This document shows, in pieces, positions 26,400 to 34,905 of a stretch of 64,000 nucleotides of DNA. Under the pieces are notes generated by a model. The model had not been told where the DNA came from and made no database searches. It saw only the letters and a list, made by a program, of their open reading frames with translations. The position numbers were made by a program, and so were the translations under genes. This DNA comes from Pseudanabaena sp. ABRG5-3 (lineage in GTDB: Bacteria > Cyanobacteriota > Cyanobacteriia > Pseudanabaenales > Pseudanabaenaceae): positions 620,001 to 684,000 of the forward strand of contig NZ_AP017560.1 in the NCBI RefSeq assembly GCF_003967015.1, in the 5' to 3' direction. The first letter of the stretch is position 1. Each line of letters opens with the position of its first letter.

Positions 26400-27296
26400 T
26401 TAGAAATTATAGTTGTTTGGTATGGTCTGAGAGTTATACATTATCTGTGCTAATTCTTTTAGCGAGATTTTAGGCTGCCAATGTAGTGATTTTATCTTTT
26501 GAGGATTTGAAACCAATCGCTTGTATTCAGATCGAAATCCTTCTTTTAAGAATACATAATTTTGCCAGTTTTTCCCGATCAGCTTAAAACATTCCTCTAG
26601 CCAATCTTGGATAGAATAAGTTATGCCAGAGCCTATAACGGCTTCATATAAATTGTCTTGCTGGACTAAGGTGAAGATTGCTTTTGCTACATCTCCTGCA
26701 AATGTCCATTCTTTCTCAATTGAGACATCTCCTAATTCAAGGCTGTTTTGTTTTCCTAAATTAATATTTTTGACTGCTTGGATAATCATTTGACTAATAT
26801 GATTTGGTTTTCTGAGAGGACTTTCGTGATGGAATAGGTAGCCGACATAGACTTTTAAGCCTAGTGATCGATAGTAGCGAGCAGCGTACACAGATTGAAT
26901 TCTAGCTATAGTATAGGGACTGGTTGCGTCAAAAGGACTGTCTTCAACAATAGGTAAACCTTCATTCTTAAATTGCAATCCACTTCCAGTAATAAATACT
27001 TTTGTAGTCGGACTATGTTTATAGACTGCCTCTAAAATATTAAGTGTTCCTGTGGCAATAGTTTGATGATTCTCAAAGAGAGCGCTATGGAGTGTTGTGG
27101 AGTTAGCTGCTAGATGAAAAATATAATTAGGATTATATCTGTGAATAAGTTGTTCAACTTCTCTATAGTTTGAGACATCACCTTTATAAGAACAAGAGGA
27201 ACGAGATACAGCGATACATTCTATTTCCTGTTGATTACACAGGTGAGAAAGATAAAATCCATCTTGTCCATTAGCTCCAAAAATTACTGCTTTCAT
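26400..27296 (-). CDS. GMD-like SDR protein with altered catalytic residues
   Basis: 298 residues with the Rossmann motif GANGQDGFYLSHL and overall GMD family layout (HHESPLRKPNHISQMI, EKEWTFAGDVAKAIFTLV). The catalytic YxxxK is changed: SPYTIAR gives Tyr128 with Arg132. The SSE segment of true GMD, which supplies the catalytic Glu, is replaced by GSGLQF. It may be a reductase or epimerase of a different type or an inactive regulator; dehydratase activity seems doubtful. It overlaps the 609-residue fusion gene by 4 bp. Confidence 0.75.
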   Translation of the reverse strand: MKAVIFGANGQDGFYLSHLCNQQEIECIAVSRSSCSYKGDVSNYREVEQLIHRYNPNYIFHLAANSTTLHSALFENHQTIATGTLNILEAVYKHSPTTKVFITGSGLQFKNEGLPIVEDSPFDATSPYTIARIQSVYAARYYRSLGLKVYVGYLFHHESPLRKPNHISQMIIQAVKNINLGKQNSLELGDVSIEKEWTFAGDVAKAIFTLVQQDNLYEAVIGSGITYSIQDWLEECFKLIGKNWQNYVFLKEGFRSEYKRLVSNPQKIKSLHWQPKISLKELAQIMYNSQTIPNNYNF

Positions 27297-29122
27297 AGAT
27301 TGTTTTTTTGAAAAACTAGTGTGGCAAAAGTATAATTGTATTTACCAACATAAGTGAAGTCAGGATTTGGGCAATCCCAATTAGGTTCATCAACAAGAGA
27401 ACAACCTACTAAAAGAGGAAGAATTCTTTCTTTTAAATCTTTTTGAGTGTAAAGACGATAGTCTTCTAAAGGAATCTGATCTCCAAAATGATAGCGATCA
27501 TCATAATCAAATGTTAAAATTGCTATACCTCCAACATCTAAAAGTTCCACAATTTGAGTGACAAATAGTTCGTCATTCCTAATATGTTCTAATACAGAAG
27601 TTGAAAATATAATATTATAGATTCCCTTTAAGGTAGAATGGTTGTGAAAAAAAGTAGAGAGATCATAGTTGATTACAGGATCAACTTCCTCAATTTTGTA
27701 GTTTAGTTTTTTCAGACTGATTGCTGCTGTATCCTCAAAGCTTCCAATGCATAACATTTGGGGCTTGTCTATTTGAGAGGCAAACTTTTCTACAGTATCT
27801 AACACAAAAGCTTGCTGAATATTCGCTTCATGGATCTTACGTTCAATTACTTCAGGAGCTAATTCTCTTAACTTGTTAATAACCTCTTTATATTGGTCAC
27901 GTGCTGAGTTATCTAAAATCCTATTAAATAGAATAATACTGGGAATACCTACAGATGTTAATTGAAGTTTATCGAAACTACAGAAGATAGGAATGTTGCT
28001 TGAGAGTTTGTGTAAGACTCTATCTAGAATACGTTCGTAGTCCATTATGAGGTTCTCAGGACTCCATTCACTGACAAATCTCTGAAGATGTTGTGTTCCC
28101 TGATTAATAATTTCTTTTAACTTTACTTTCTTTTTTGTCCAGAGCCATTCACCAGGAATTTTACCTTTGAAGTTTCTAGAATAAATCATTCTTTTCAGAA
28201 TGATGTAGATTTTTACTATGATCCTCTTAAGTTTACCTAAGTTACCATAATCATCTGCGCTACGATTTGTAATAAAAATGGTTATATTGTTTTCTAGAAA
28301 TGATTTATCAGAGGTAATATGTCTAAACATATTACTGTCTGTAACTCCTATGGGTCTGTTAACTGCAAGAGCGTAGTCAATTACACTTGATATACCTCTG
28401 TTTCTGTGTTCTTCATAGAGAAAAACATTAATGGTATTTTGGGCTAAGAATGATAGTAGTTGACTATCATCTAAAAAGTCATGGCTAATGAGTAACTTTA
28501 TCTTTGGCTTAACTACTAGTTGCTTACATTTGCTTATTATTTCTTGCGAGTCCAGACTGGCAAATTCCCCAACTGGGATGTGCAGTTTGATTATAGCTTC
28601 GTCAAATTCATCTTGTACTGCAATAATCAGTTTCTCAAATCCCTTGCCAGCAGTTGCAAAACCAAAGCTACCAATAGTTATAACTGGTGGTACTGGGTAT
28701 GTATTGACATATTCGGGAACTAGTCTCCCAGTCTTAAAAACAATTGGATTATTGGGAAATAGAGTTGGGTCAGGAGCTATATAGTAGTCAAAGAGGTCTT
28801 GCTTTAGTCCGTTAACTAATTCCTGTGTAACCTCGTGAATAATACCTATTTGTGGAATTGATATTTTTTCTTTTAAGTCTTGATTAAACCAAGGGAGTGT
28901 TTGTGGATGGTGATTATAAATAATTGAATTTGGTTGCAACTGATTAATTGTCTCTAAAAGTTCTTCTCTATTTGAACATTCTTTATAAATAAAAGAATAC
29001 TTATTAGATTTTTGAATAGTCTTTATTATGTTAATGCCATATTGATATACTCCACATTGTTTGTTTTTATGTGAGACAAATAGTATTTTTTCTTTGTTAT
29101 TATCAGTGCTTAAACTATTCAT
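27293..29122 (-). CDS. Glycosyltransferase-like domain fused to a SAM methyltransferase
   Basis: 609 residues. The N-terminal part (about 1-380) looks like a GT-B-type glycosyltransferase (KILFVSHKNKQCGVYQYGINI, VITIGSFGFATAGKGFEKLI). The C-terminal part (about 440-600) is a class I methyltransferase with motif I PQMLCIGSFEDTAAISLKK, a post-I acidic residue in EEVDPV and IIFSTSVLEHI. Such fusions couple glycan chain modification to methylation. Donor and target are not identifiable. It is in the middle of the leftward operon. Confidence 0.72.
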   Translation of the reverse strand: MNSLSTDNNKEKILFVSHKNKQCGVYQYGINIIKTIQKSNKYSFIYKECSNREELLETINQLQPNSIIYNHHPQTLPWFNQDLKEKISIPQIGIIHEVTQELVNGLKQDLFDYYIAPDPTLFPNNPIVFKTGRLVPEYVNTYPVPPVITIGSFGFATAGKGFEKLIIAVQDEFDEAIIKLHIPVGEFASLDSQEIISKCKQLVVKPKIKLLISHDFLDDSQLLSFLAQNTINVFLYEEHRNRGISSVIDYALAVNRPIGVTDSNMFRHITSDKSFLENNITIFITNRSADDYGNLGKLKRIIVKIYIILKRMIYSRNFKGKIPGEWLWTKKKVKLKEIINQGTQHLQRFVSEWSPENLIMDYERILDRVLHKLSSNIPIFCSFDKLQLTSVGIPSIILFNRILDNSARDQYKEVINKLRELAPEVIERKIHEANIQQAFVLDTVEKFASQIDKPQMLCIGSFEDTAAISLKKLNYKIEEVDPVINYDLSTFFHNHSTLKGIYNIIFSTSVLEHIRNDELFVTQIVELLDVGGIAILTFDYDDRYHFGDQIPLEDYRLYTQKDLKERILPLLVGCSLVDEPNWDCPNPDFTYVGKYNYTFATLVFQKNNL

Positions 29123-29136
29123 GTTTTTACATAAAT

Positions 29137-30396
29137 CTAGAGTTTTATGATTTCAATATCGGGTAGTGGAAATATTAAGCCGACTCCTTTATTCAGCATC
29201 TCTTGTTCTCGTTGCACAATTTCTTGTTTGAAGTGCCAAGGCAAAACCAAATAATAATCAGGATTCATAGCTCTAGAATCAGCTTCGCTCACAATCGGAA
29301 TTTCTGTGCCAATTGTGTAGGCTCCGTACTTGTCAGGGTTTCTTTCTGCGGCTACCTCAATAATGCGATTGTCGATCCCACACCATTGCAAAATTGTATT
29401 TCCTTTTGTCGAAGCGCCATAAACATGAATTTTTTTACCTTCTTTCTTAAAGTTTTTTAGTAAGGTATTTAATTCTTCTTTATGGACATTAATGCGATCT
29501 TGAAAGTTTTTGTAAGGCTTGTCTGTGTCAAGTTCTAGATCGAACTCTTCTTGCCGCAATAACTTGATGTTTTGTTGATATTCATCCTTTTTGTAAATAA
29601 AGTTATTGGAATGAGTGGCATAACAGCGAATACTGCCCCCATTAATGTCATTTAAGGTTGCATTAAATACTTTCATTCCAGCCTGTTTCAAAATGTATTC
29701 AATAATTGCAAGGCTGTAATATTCAAGATGTTCGTGACAAATCGTATCGTAAGAATTCATCTTGAGCATGGTTGGCATATAGGACATCTCAAAGATCCAA
29801 ATACCATCAGGAGCTAGAACTTGCTTAATTGCTTGAACAAATTCAATCGGATTCTCTAAGTCGTAAAACATCGCTATCGAAGTGATGATGTCGCATTTAT
29901 CCCCTTGCAAAACCTTGAGCAACTCATCGGAAGGGAATAGATCTTGAAGAACCTTAATGTCACCTTTTACTTCTTGAGCAACATCTGAGGGATCGATACC
30001 AAACTTTTTGTATTCTGAGGGATAGCAATTTAGTAATGTTCCATCATTACAGCCAATGTCTAAGACGATGGCGCTAGATTTATTTAAAAGTTGCGTAGCA
30101 TCTACAGCGATCGCTTTAAGATGATTTCGCATCGTGTTATTCGTCCCCGACCGATACCAATAAGCTGAGTAAAGTACCTCTGGCGGAACGGTATATTCCA
30201 TTTGCAACAGTCCACAGGCTTTTTCATCGCGCATTGGGTCGCAGCGCACTAGGGATGTTGCAATTTTGCGAGTAGGAGGCATCTCCTTACCAGGTTTTAC
30301 AAATGAACCTTGCAAGTGTTGGTCACCTAAGCTAATAACGCGAGTAAGAGCATGAGAACCACAGACACGGCAGGTTTTGCGATGGACTAGGTGCAT
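29137..30396 (-). CDS. SAM-dependent C-methyltransferase (NDP-hexose type)
   Basis: 419 residues. The N-terminal zinc-binding motif CRVCGSHALTRVISLGDQHL (Methyltransf_13), central class I SAM fold with VLDIGCNDGTLLNCYPS, and C-terminal Methyltransf_14 domain with YGASTKGNTILQWC fit the C-methyltransferases that act on keto-deoxysugars (TylCIII/SibB-like). A product such as a branched deoxysugar would be consistent with a GMD-derived keto sugar, but this is inference. It overlaps the next upstream gene by 10 bp. Confidence 0.88.
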   Translation of the reverse strand: MHLVHRKTCRVCGSHALTRVISLGDQHLQGSFVKPGKEMPPTRKIATSLVRCDPMRDEKACGLLQMEYTVPPEVLYSAYWYRSGTNNTMRNHLKAIAVDATQLLNKSSAIVLDIGCNDGTLLNCYPSEYKKFGIDPSDVAQEVKGDIKVLQDLFPSDELLKVLQGDKCDIITSIAMFYDLENPIEFVQAIKQVLAPDGIWIFEMSYMPTMLKMNSYDTICHEHLEYYSLAIIEYILKQAGMKVFNATLNDINGGSIRCYATHSNNFIYKKDEYQQNIKLLRQEEFDLELDTDKPYKNFQDRINVHKEELNTLLKNFKKEGKKIHVYGASTKGNTILQWCGIDNRIIEVAAERNPDKYGAYTIGTEIPIVSEADSRAMNPDYYLVLPWHFKQEIVQREQEMLNKGVGLIFPLPDIEIIKL

Positions 30397-30851
30397 TTTG
30401 GGTTCTCCTTATTTGTCAACTGCGAAATTGTGGTTTGAAACTGGCGATCAATGCGATCAATACATTTATTACGTTCTAAATTTAGCAGAGCAAGCTGCTT
30501 AACAACTATATCTTTTTCAGCGATCGGTACTTTTTCAAATTCATATACTTTCTCTTGTTCGTGCCAGAGTTTACAGTTTACTTCTGCCAATTGGGAAAAA
30601 ACCTCTCCTATGTTGCCATTAACCTCTGGCACATAGTTCCCATCTTTCTTAAAAACTTTGTTAGCGGAAAACACAAGTTTTTCTATAGGTATCTCCCCTG
30701 CAATAGCATCTTCTACAAATTCGTTGATTTCAAACTGTAGTTGCTTTTCTTGAATAGCTAAACTACTTAGACGCTCTGAATCTTCAGAATGCCATTGTTT
30801 AAGTTTCACTATTGTTAGCTTATCACAGAGAGAGCCAAGAGTTTCTGCCAT
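30387..30851 (-). CDS. Uncharacterised protein of glycan clusters (DUF4254/DUF6165-like)
   Basis: 154 residues, all helical. The opening LGSLCDKLTIVKLKQWHSED and later LAEVNCKLWHEQEKVYEFEK show a repeated W-H-E/D pattern. This resembles small helical families that accompany LPS and glycan genes (DUF4254 or DUF6165); the exact family is not certain. No signal peptide or membrane helix. It overlaps the C-methyltransferase gene, so the two are co-translated. Confidence 0.55.
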   Translation of the reverse strand: MAETLGSLCDKLTIVKLKQWHSEDSERLSSLAIQEKQLQFEINEFVEDAIAGEIPIEKLVFSANKVFKKDGNYVPEVNGNIGEVFSQLAEVNCKLWHEQEKVYEFEKVPIAEKDIVVKQLALLNLERNKCIDRIDRQFQTTISQLTNKENPKCT

Positions 30852-30867
30852 TTGTTTCTCCTTACAG

Positions 30868-31626
30868 TCAATCTTTAGGGACGATTAAATAATTGATTTC
30901 ATTAACAACTCTATCTATCTTGTAATTAATCTGATCTATAAAATCAATATAATCTTGCCACGATGTATTAAATTCTTCCTGAAATTGAACTTCATATTCA
31001 AAAATAATTGGCATTCTAAATCTTTTAATTGTTTCTACAGCACCTTGCAAAGCAAACAAATCGCTACCTTGGATGTCAATTTTGATAAAGCTAATAGGGG
31101 TTATTATATTCAGACTATCAATGGTAATAGTTGAAACTGTTCTTCCTTCATTTGCTTGAGGTGATAGACCATAAGAGCCATAGGAGCTAAATCTTTTGAA
31201 ATCTTGAACAGGGTAGAACATTGTACTTCCACAGTTATTGTATACAGCCTTCTCAATAGCAACAATATTTCTACGGTTATTTACTTCTATGTTCTTTTTA
31301 AGTAGTCCAAAAATAAAATCATCTGCCTCAAAGGAATATACTGTTCCTCCCTCGCCGACAAAATCCGAGAATAGAAGACTCATTTGTCCAAGATTAGAGC
31401 CAATGTCTAAAACTGTTGTATCTTTACCTATATACGACTTAGCTACTTCAACAATTTCTGGCTCGAATATATTTCCCTTTTTCATTGCCTGAACAATTAT
31501 GTCATCCTTGGCATCGGTAGGTAAATAGTAGAAGCCTAAAGATGTTTTATACAGGGAAAACCTTTCTGAGGGATGAACTAACTTGCTAAGTAACTGTTTA
31601 ATTAATTTACTTAATTTGAAAAACAT
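30868..31626 (-). CDS. FkbM family methyltransferase
   Basis: 252 residues. Class I motif I TVLDIGSNLGQMSLLFSDFV, then YSFEADDFIFGLLKKNIEVN and the FkbM signature FIKIDIQGSDLFALQGA. FkbM-type enzymes O-methylate sugars or lipids in surface glycan pathways. A short hydrophobic N-terminus (1-15) is not convincing as a signal peptide. Its position after wzt suggests glycan capping or modification, but no acceptor is shown. Confidence 0.88.
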   Translation of the reverse strand: MFFKLSKLIKQLLSKLVHPSERFSLYKTSLGFYYLPTDAKDDIIVQAMKKGNIFEPEIVEVAKSYIGKDTTVLDIGSNLGQMSLLFSDFVGEGGTVYSFEADDFIFGLLKKNIEVNNRRNIVAIEKAVYNNCGSTMFYPVQDFKRFSSYGSYGLSPQANEGRTVSTITIDSLNIITPISFIKIDIQGSDLFALQGAVETIKRFRMPIIFEYEVQFQEEFNTSWQDYIDFIDQINYKIDRVVNEINYLIVPKD

Positions 31627-31648
31627 ATATTTACTATTTACCTATTAT

Positions 31649-32941
31649 TTAAGCTAATTGTTCAATCTTCCAATCTAAAATAGGTCTGATAACTCCAGGT
31701 ATATGATTACTAAATCCATTCCTTGTAGTGTAGATCGCTTTGTCTACTATTTCCGAGACATGAAAAGACATTACTCCTGACTCATAGAAATGAACATGAA
31801 CTCCTTTGTCGCATGATGCTAGCCCAACATCAATAAAGTATGTATCACTATTAAAAAAATTTTTAGGGATATGACATTCAGCCAAGTATTCTCCTTTTTC
31901 TGCATCTTGAAGTAGGTGATTGGGGGGCATGGAGATAAAAGCTATTTCATTTTTGCTTGTAAGTATATTTATCTGTGGATAGGTATGGAATACATTATCT
32001 TTTGCTTGGTTAAATATTTTATATTTTATTCCTATTTTGATTTCTTCTCCAATATCAATATCCGTAGTAAATTCATGTCTACTATTTTTAATATAACATT
32101 CTAGTAATTGGGCATACTCATCACCAGCTTTTTTAGGAATTTTCGTAAAATCAATATATGATAAAGATACTTTATTGTCAGAATCATAATAATTTAAGAT
32201 TACCTCTGAAGGTAGTCCTGAATTAACAATCATTCCTAAATTGAGTAACATTGCTTTTTGACAAAGAGAACTTATCATACTCATTTGATGGCTCACAAAT
32301 AGAACAGTTTTTCCCTCTTTTTGACTAACCTCATTCATCTTCCCTAAACACTTCTTCTGAAACTGAACATCACCTACCGCCAACACCTCATCCACGATCA
32401 AAATCTCAGGTTCTAGATGTGCCGCCACCGCAAACGCTAACCTCACATACATCCCCGACGAATAAAATTTAACAGGTGTATCTAAAAACTTCTCCACCTC
32501 CGCAAATGCTACAATCTCGTCAAACTTGCGGCTGATTTCAGCACGCTTCATCCCCAAGACCGCACCATTCATAAAAATATTTTCGCGTCCCGTTAACTCA
32601 GGATGAAACCCCGTCCCCACTTCCAATAGTGACCCTACTCGACCTCTGATAATCGCCTCACCTGAAGTTGGCCGCACAATCCGCGAAAGGATTTTTAGCA
32701 AAGTACTTTTCCCCGCTCCGTTACGTCCAATGATGCCTACTACCTCACCCTGATTGACATCAAAGCTGATATTCTTCAAAGCCCAAAAATCCTCAGACTG
32801 TGACTGTCTCCATTGTCCCCGCAACAACCCTTTAAACCCATCAACCAAATCTTCCCGCAAGCTATGGTAAGGCTTCGGCGTAGTTGACTGGATCTGGTAA
32901 CACTTACTTAAATCTCTAACCTGAATTACTGGTTGCGTCAT
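31649..32941 (-). CDS. wzt: ABC transporter ATPase of glycan export (Wzt-like)
   Basis: Start chosen at ATG 32941 (MTQPVIQVRDLSKCYQI); the longer frame begins with TTG. 430 residues. The NBD (about 1-240) has Walker A GRNGAGKSTLL, signature-type YSSGMYVRLAFAVAA and Walker B LIVDEVLAVGD. A C-terminal beta-rich domain (about 265-430) matches the carbohydrate-binding domain of O-antigen Wzt proteins, which recognises the glycan's terminal modification. It would drive export of the undecaprenyl-linked chain with Wzm. Two DUF29 genes lie between it and wzm. Confidence 0.9.
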   Translation of the reverse strand: MTQPVIQVRDLSKCYQIQSTTPKPYHSLREDLVDGFKGLLRGQWRQSQSEDFWALKNISFDVNQGEVVGIIGRNGAGKSTLLKILSRIVRPTSGEAIIRGRVGSLLEVGTGFHPELTGRENIFMNGAVLGMKRAEISRKFDEIVAFAEVEKFLDTPVKFYSSGMYVRLAFAVAAHLEPEILIVDEVLAVGDVQFQKKCLGKMNEVSQKEGKTVLFVSHQMSMISSLCQKAMLLNLGMIVNSGLPSEVILNYYDSDNKVSLSYIDFTKIPKKAGDEYAQLLECYIKNSRHEFTTDIDIGEEIKIGIKYKIFNQAKDNVFHTYPQINILTSKNEIAFISMPPNHLLQDAEKGEYLAECHIPKNFFNSDTYFIDVGLASCDKGVHVHFYESGVMSFHVSEIVDKAIYTTRNGFSNHIPGVIRPILDWKIEQLA

Positions 32942-32956
32942 ATTTTTTAATAACAA

Positions 32957-33382
32957 CTAGGTTAAATTAATATCGCGTTCCAATACATCCTCAATAGTAT
33001 AGGCGCAATCAATAGGCATATCTAAATCTGTTTCTGCGATCGCATCCAATCGACCAGTTTTGTAAACCTGATGTAAATATTCATTTGTTAGATAACGCTT
33101 GAGGCTTGGACTATCTTGCAAATATTCTTTAATATTTAGCCTTTCTCGTTGGATCGTGGTTTGCCAACTCCTCGACCTACGTTGTGGTTGATAGTCCCAC
33201 TTCAGTAAATGATGCACAATTAAACGCAAACTACTCAACAGTCGATCGCGCTCCCGTTTAGACAAATCGCGTACCTCCTCCACTAAATTCTCGATATCTA
33301 ACTCATCAAAACGTCCTGCCTCTATGAGATCTGCCATCTGTTCAGCCCACAAGCCATAATCTTGCTCATATAAAGTTGTCAT
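32957..33382 (-). CDS. DUF29 family protein
   Basis: 141 residues with the DUF29 core LYEQDYGLWAEQMADLIEAGRF, DIENLVEEVRDLSKRERDRL and LKWDYQPQRRSRSWQTTIQ. DUF29 is a helical family abundant and multi-copy in cyanobacteria, of unknown function, and often near mobile or TA genes. It lies between wzm and wzt on the same strand. It ends 15 bp before the wzt start. Paralogous to the adjacent DUF29 gene. Confidence 0.85.
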   Translation of the reverse strand: MTTLYEQDYGLWAEQMADLIEAGRFDELDIENLVEEVRDLSKRERDRLLSSLRLIVHHLLKWDYQPQRRSRSWQTTIQRERLNIKEYLQDSPSLKRYLTNEYLHQVYKTGRLDAIAETDLDMPIDCAYTIEDVLERDINLT

Positions 33383-33492
33383 ACTATCTTGAAAACCTCA
33401 ATTGTTCTTGTAGGGATCTGATTTATTTTGCTGTGATCGCAACCCTTTACTAAAAATTGACTTACTCTGGTTTCTACCAATTAAATTTTATT

Positions 33493-33930
33493 TCAAGGTT
33501 CGGGGAAAAAATCTGGATTCATAATTTCTTCTAATATAAATGGGCAAATTTCAGGGAAGTTGTTATCGGGTAAATCAGTTTCCGCGATCGCCAAATCCCT
33601 AGCCTCAGTCCAACTTTCTGCTAAAGCTTCACCAATGCGCGACTTTAAGCCGGGATTGCGACGCAATAATTTATCAATAGATGTACGTTGTACGCGAATT
33701 GTGGCTCGCCAACTATTGGAGCGCCGCCAATGTTGCACTTTCCATTTCAATAGATGAGCAATTAGTTGCATAAGTCTTGACTCTAGCTGATCGTAATGTC
33801 GATTTCCCAAATCTGTCAGCTCCTCAATTAAATGGGACAAATCCAACTGATCAAACTGTTTTTGACGCAAAAGCTCTGACTGTTGATATGTCCAAGTATA
33901 AAAGTCTTGTTCATAGAGCGTATTATCCAT
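33493..33930 (-). CDS. DUF29 family protein, second copy
   Basis: Start taken at ATG 33930 (MDNTLYEQDFYTWTYQQ), preceded by GGAGAAGC; 145 residues. Shares the LYEQD, DLSHLIEEL and LLKWKVQHWRRSNSW segments with the neighbour but only moderate identity, so this is an old tandem duplication or two independent arrivals. Function unknown. Confidence 0.83.
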   Translation of the reverse strand: MDNTLYEQDFYTWTYQQSELLRQKQFDQLDLSHLIEELTDLGNRHYDQLESRLMQLIAHLLKWKVQHWRRSNSWRATIRVQRTSIDKLLRRNPGLKSRIGEALAESWTEARDLAIAETDLPDNNFPEICPFILEEIMNPDFFPEP

Positions 33931-34004
33931 TTTGCTTCTCCAAAACTTGGAATAATCGTGTTTCACGCGCAACGCAGAACATCATTAATTATTAAAAAAT
34001 ATTT

Positions 34005-34829
34005 TTAAATATAGTCTGCAAACCCACTTTCGACAGACCGAAATATCCATGCACCGATTGTAAAAAGGGCGATCGCGCATAAAGACGACCAACCAAAACC
34101 GAGCCAACTAAAGGTAGTCTGTCCTGTTACGGCAAAGCGAAATACATCTAAAAGCCCTGACATGGGGTTGAGGTAATACCAAAACAAAAATTGTTTAGGC
34201 ACGATCTGTACTGAATAGACTACGGGTGAAGCATAGAGCCAGACCTGAAGTAAAAAAGGAATAATGTACTGAAAGTCTCGATAGCGCACATTGAGAGCAG
34301 CTAAAATCATGCCTATGCCCGTAGCCAATACCATTGTGATGATCATTACGGGTGGTATCAAAAGTAAACCCCATTCTGGGCGCATCCCATAGACAAAAGC
34401 GAGAGGCAATAATAAAAATAAAGAAACAACAAAATCAATCCATGCAGAGCCGACTGCGGCTAAGGGAATAATGAGCCTCGGAAAGTAAACTTTTGTGATT
34501 AATTGTGCTTCCATTAGCAAACTTGCTCCAGAACGGCTCACACCTTCTGCAAAAAGCCCCCACAGGACTAAAGCTGAATAACAAAAAATAGGATACGGTA
34601 CTCCATCGGACGGGATTTTGACTAAGTTGCCAAAAATAATACTAAAGATCGTCATTGACACTAGGGGCTGAATCAGAACCCAAGCAATGCCAATAACTGT
34701 CTGCTTATAGCGCACCGTAATTCTTCGTACCATGAGCATATATAGCAATTCACGATATTCCCAAAACTCATGAATTCCTTCACCTAAAGATGTATTTTTT
34801 GAGCGGATAATAGTTACTCTAGAATTCAT
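34005..34829 (-). CDS. wzm: ABC transporter permease of glycan export (Wzm-like)
   Basis: 274 residues, six predicted membrane helices (for example VIGIAWVLIQPLVSMTIFSI and IVSLFLLLPLAFVYGM). Contains the ABC2 permease pattern found in KpsM/Wzm/TagG proteins, with RYRDFQYIIPFLLQVWLYASPVVY near residues 190-215 and WYYLNPMSGLLDVFR. First gene of the leftward glycan run. Works with Wzt to flip the glycan across the inner membrane. Confidence 0.92.
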   Translation of the reverse strand: MNSRVTIIRSKNTSLGEGIHEFWEYRELLYMLMVRRITVRYKQTVIGIAWVLIQPLVSMTIFSIIFGNLVKIPSDGVPYPIFCYSALVLWGLFAEGVSRSGASLLMEAQLITKVYFPRLIIPLAAVGSAWIDFVVSLFLLLPLAFVYGMRPEWGLLLIPPVMIITMVLATGIGMILAALNVRYRDFQYIIPFLLQVWLYASPVVYSVQIVPKQFLFWYYLNPMSGLLDVFRFAVTGQTTFSWLGFGWSSLCAIALFTIGAWIFRSVESGFADYI

Positions 34830-34905
34830 ACCGTTAGTTAACCTATTGGATCTGGAAATTTTTGAGAATGGAGAAATCTAAACCTATCAGTAGAAGATGA
34901 CTCTC

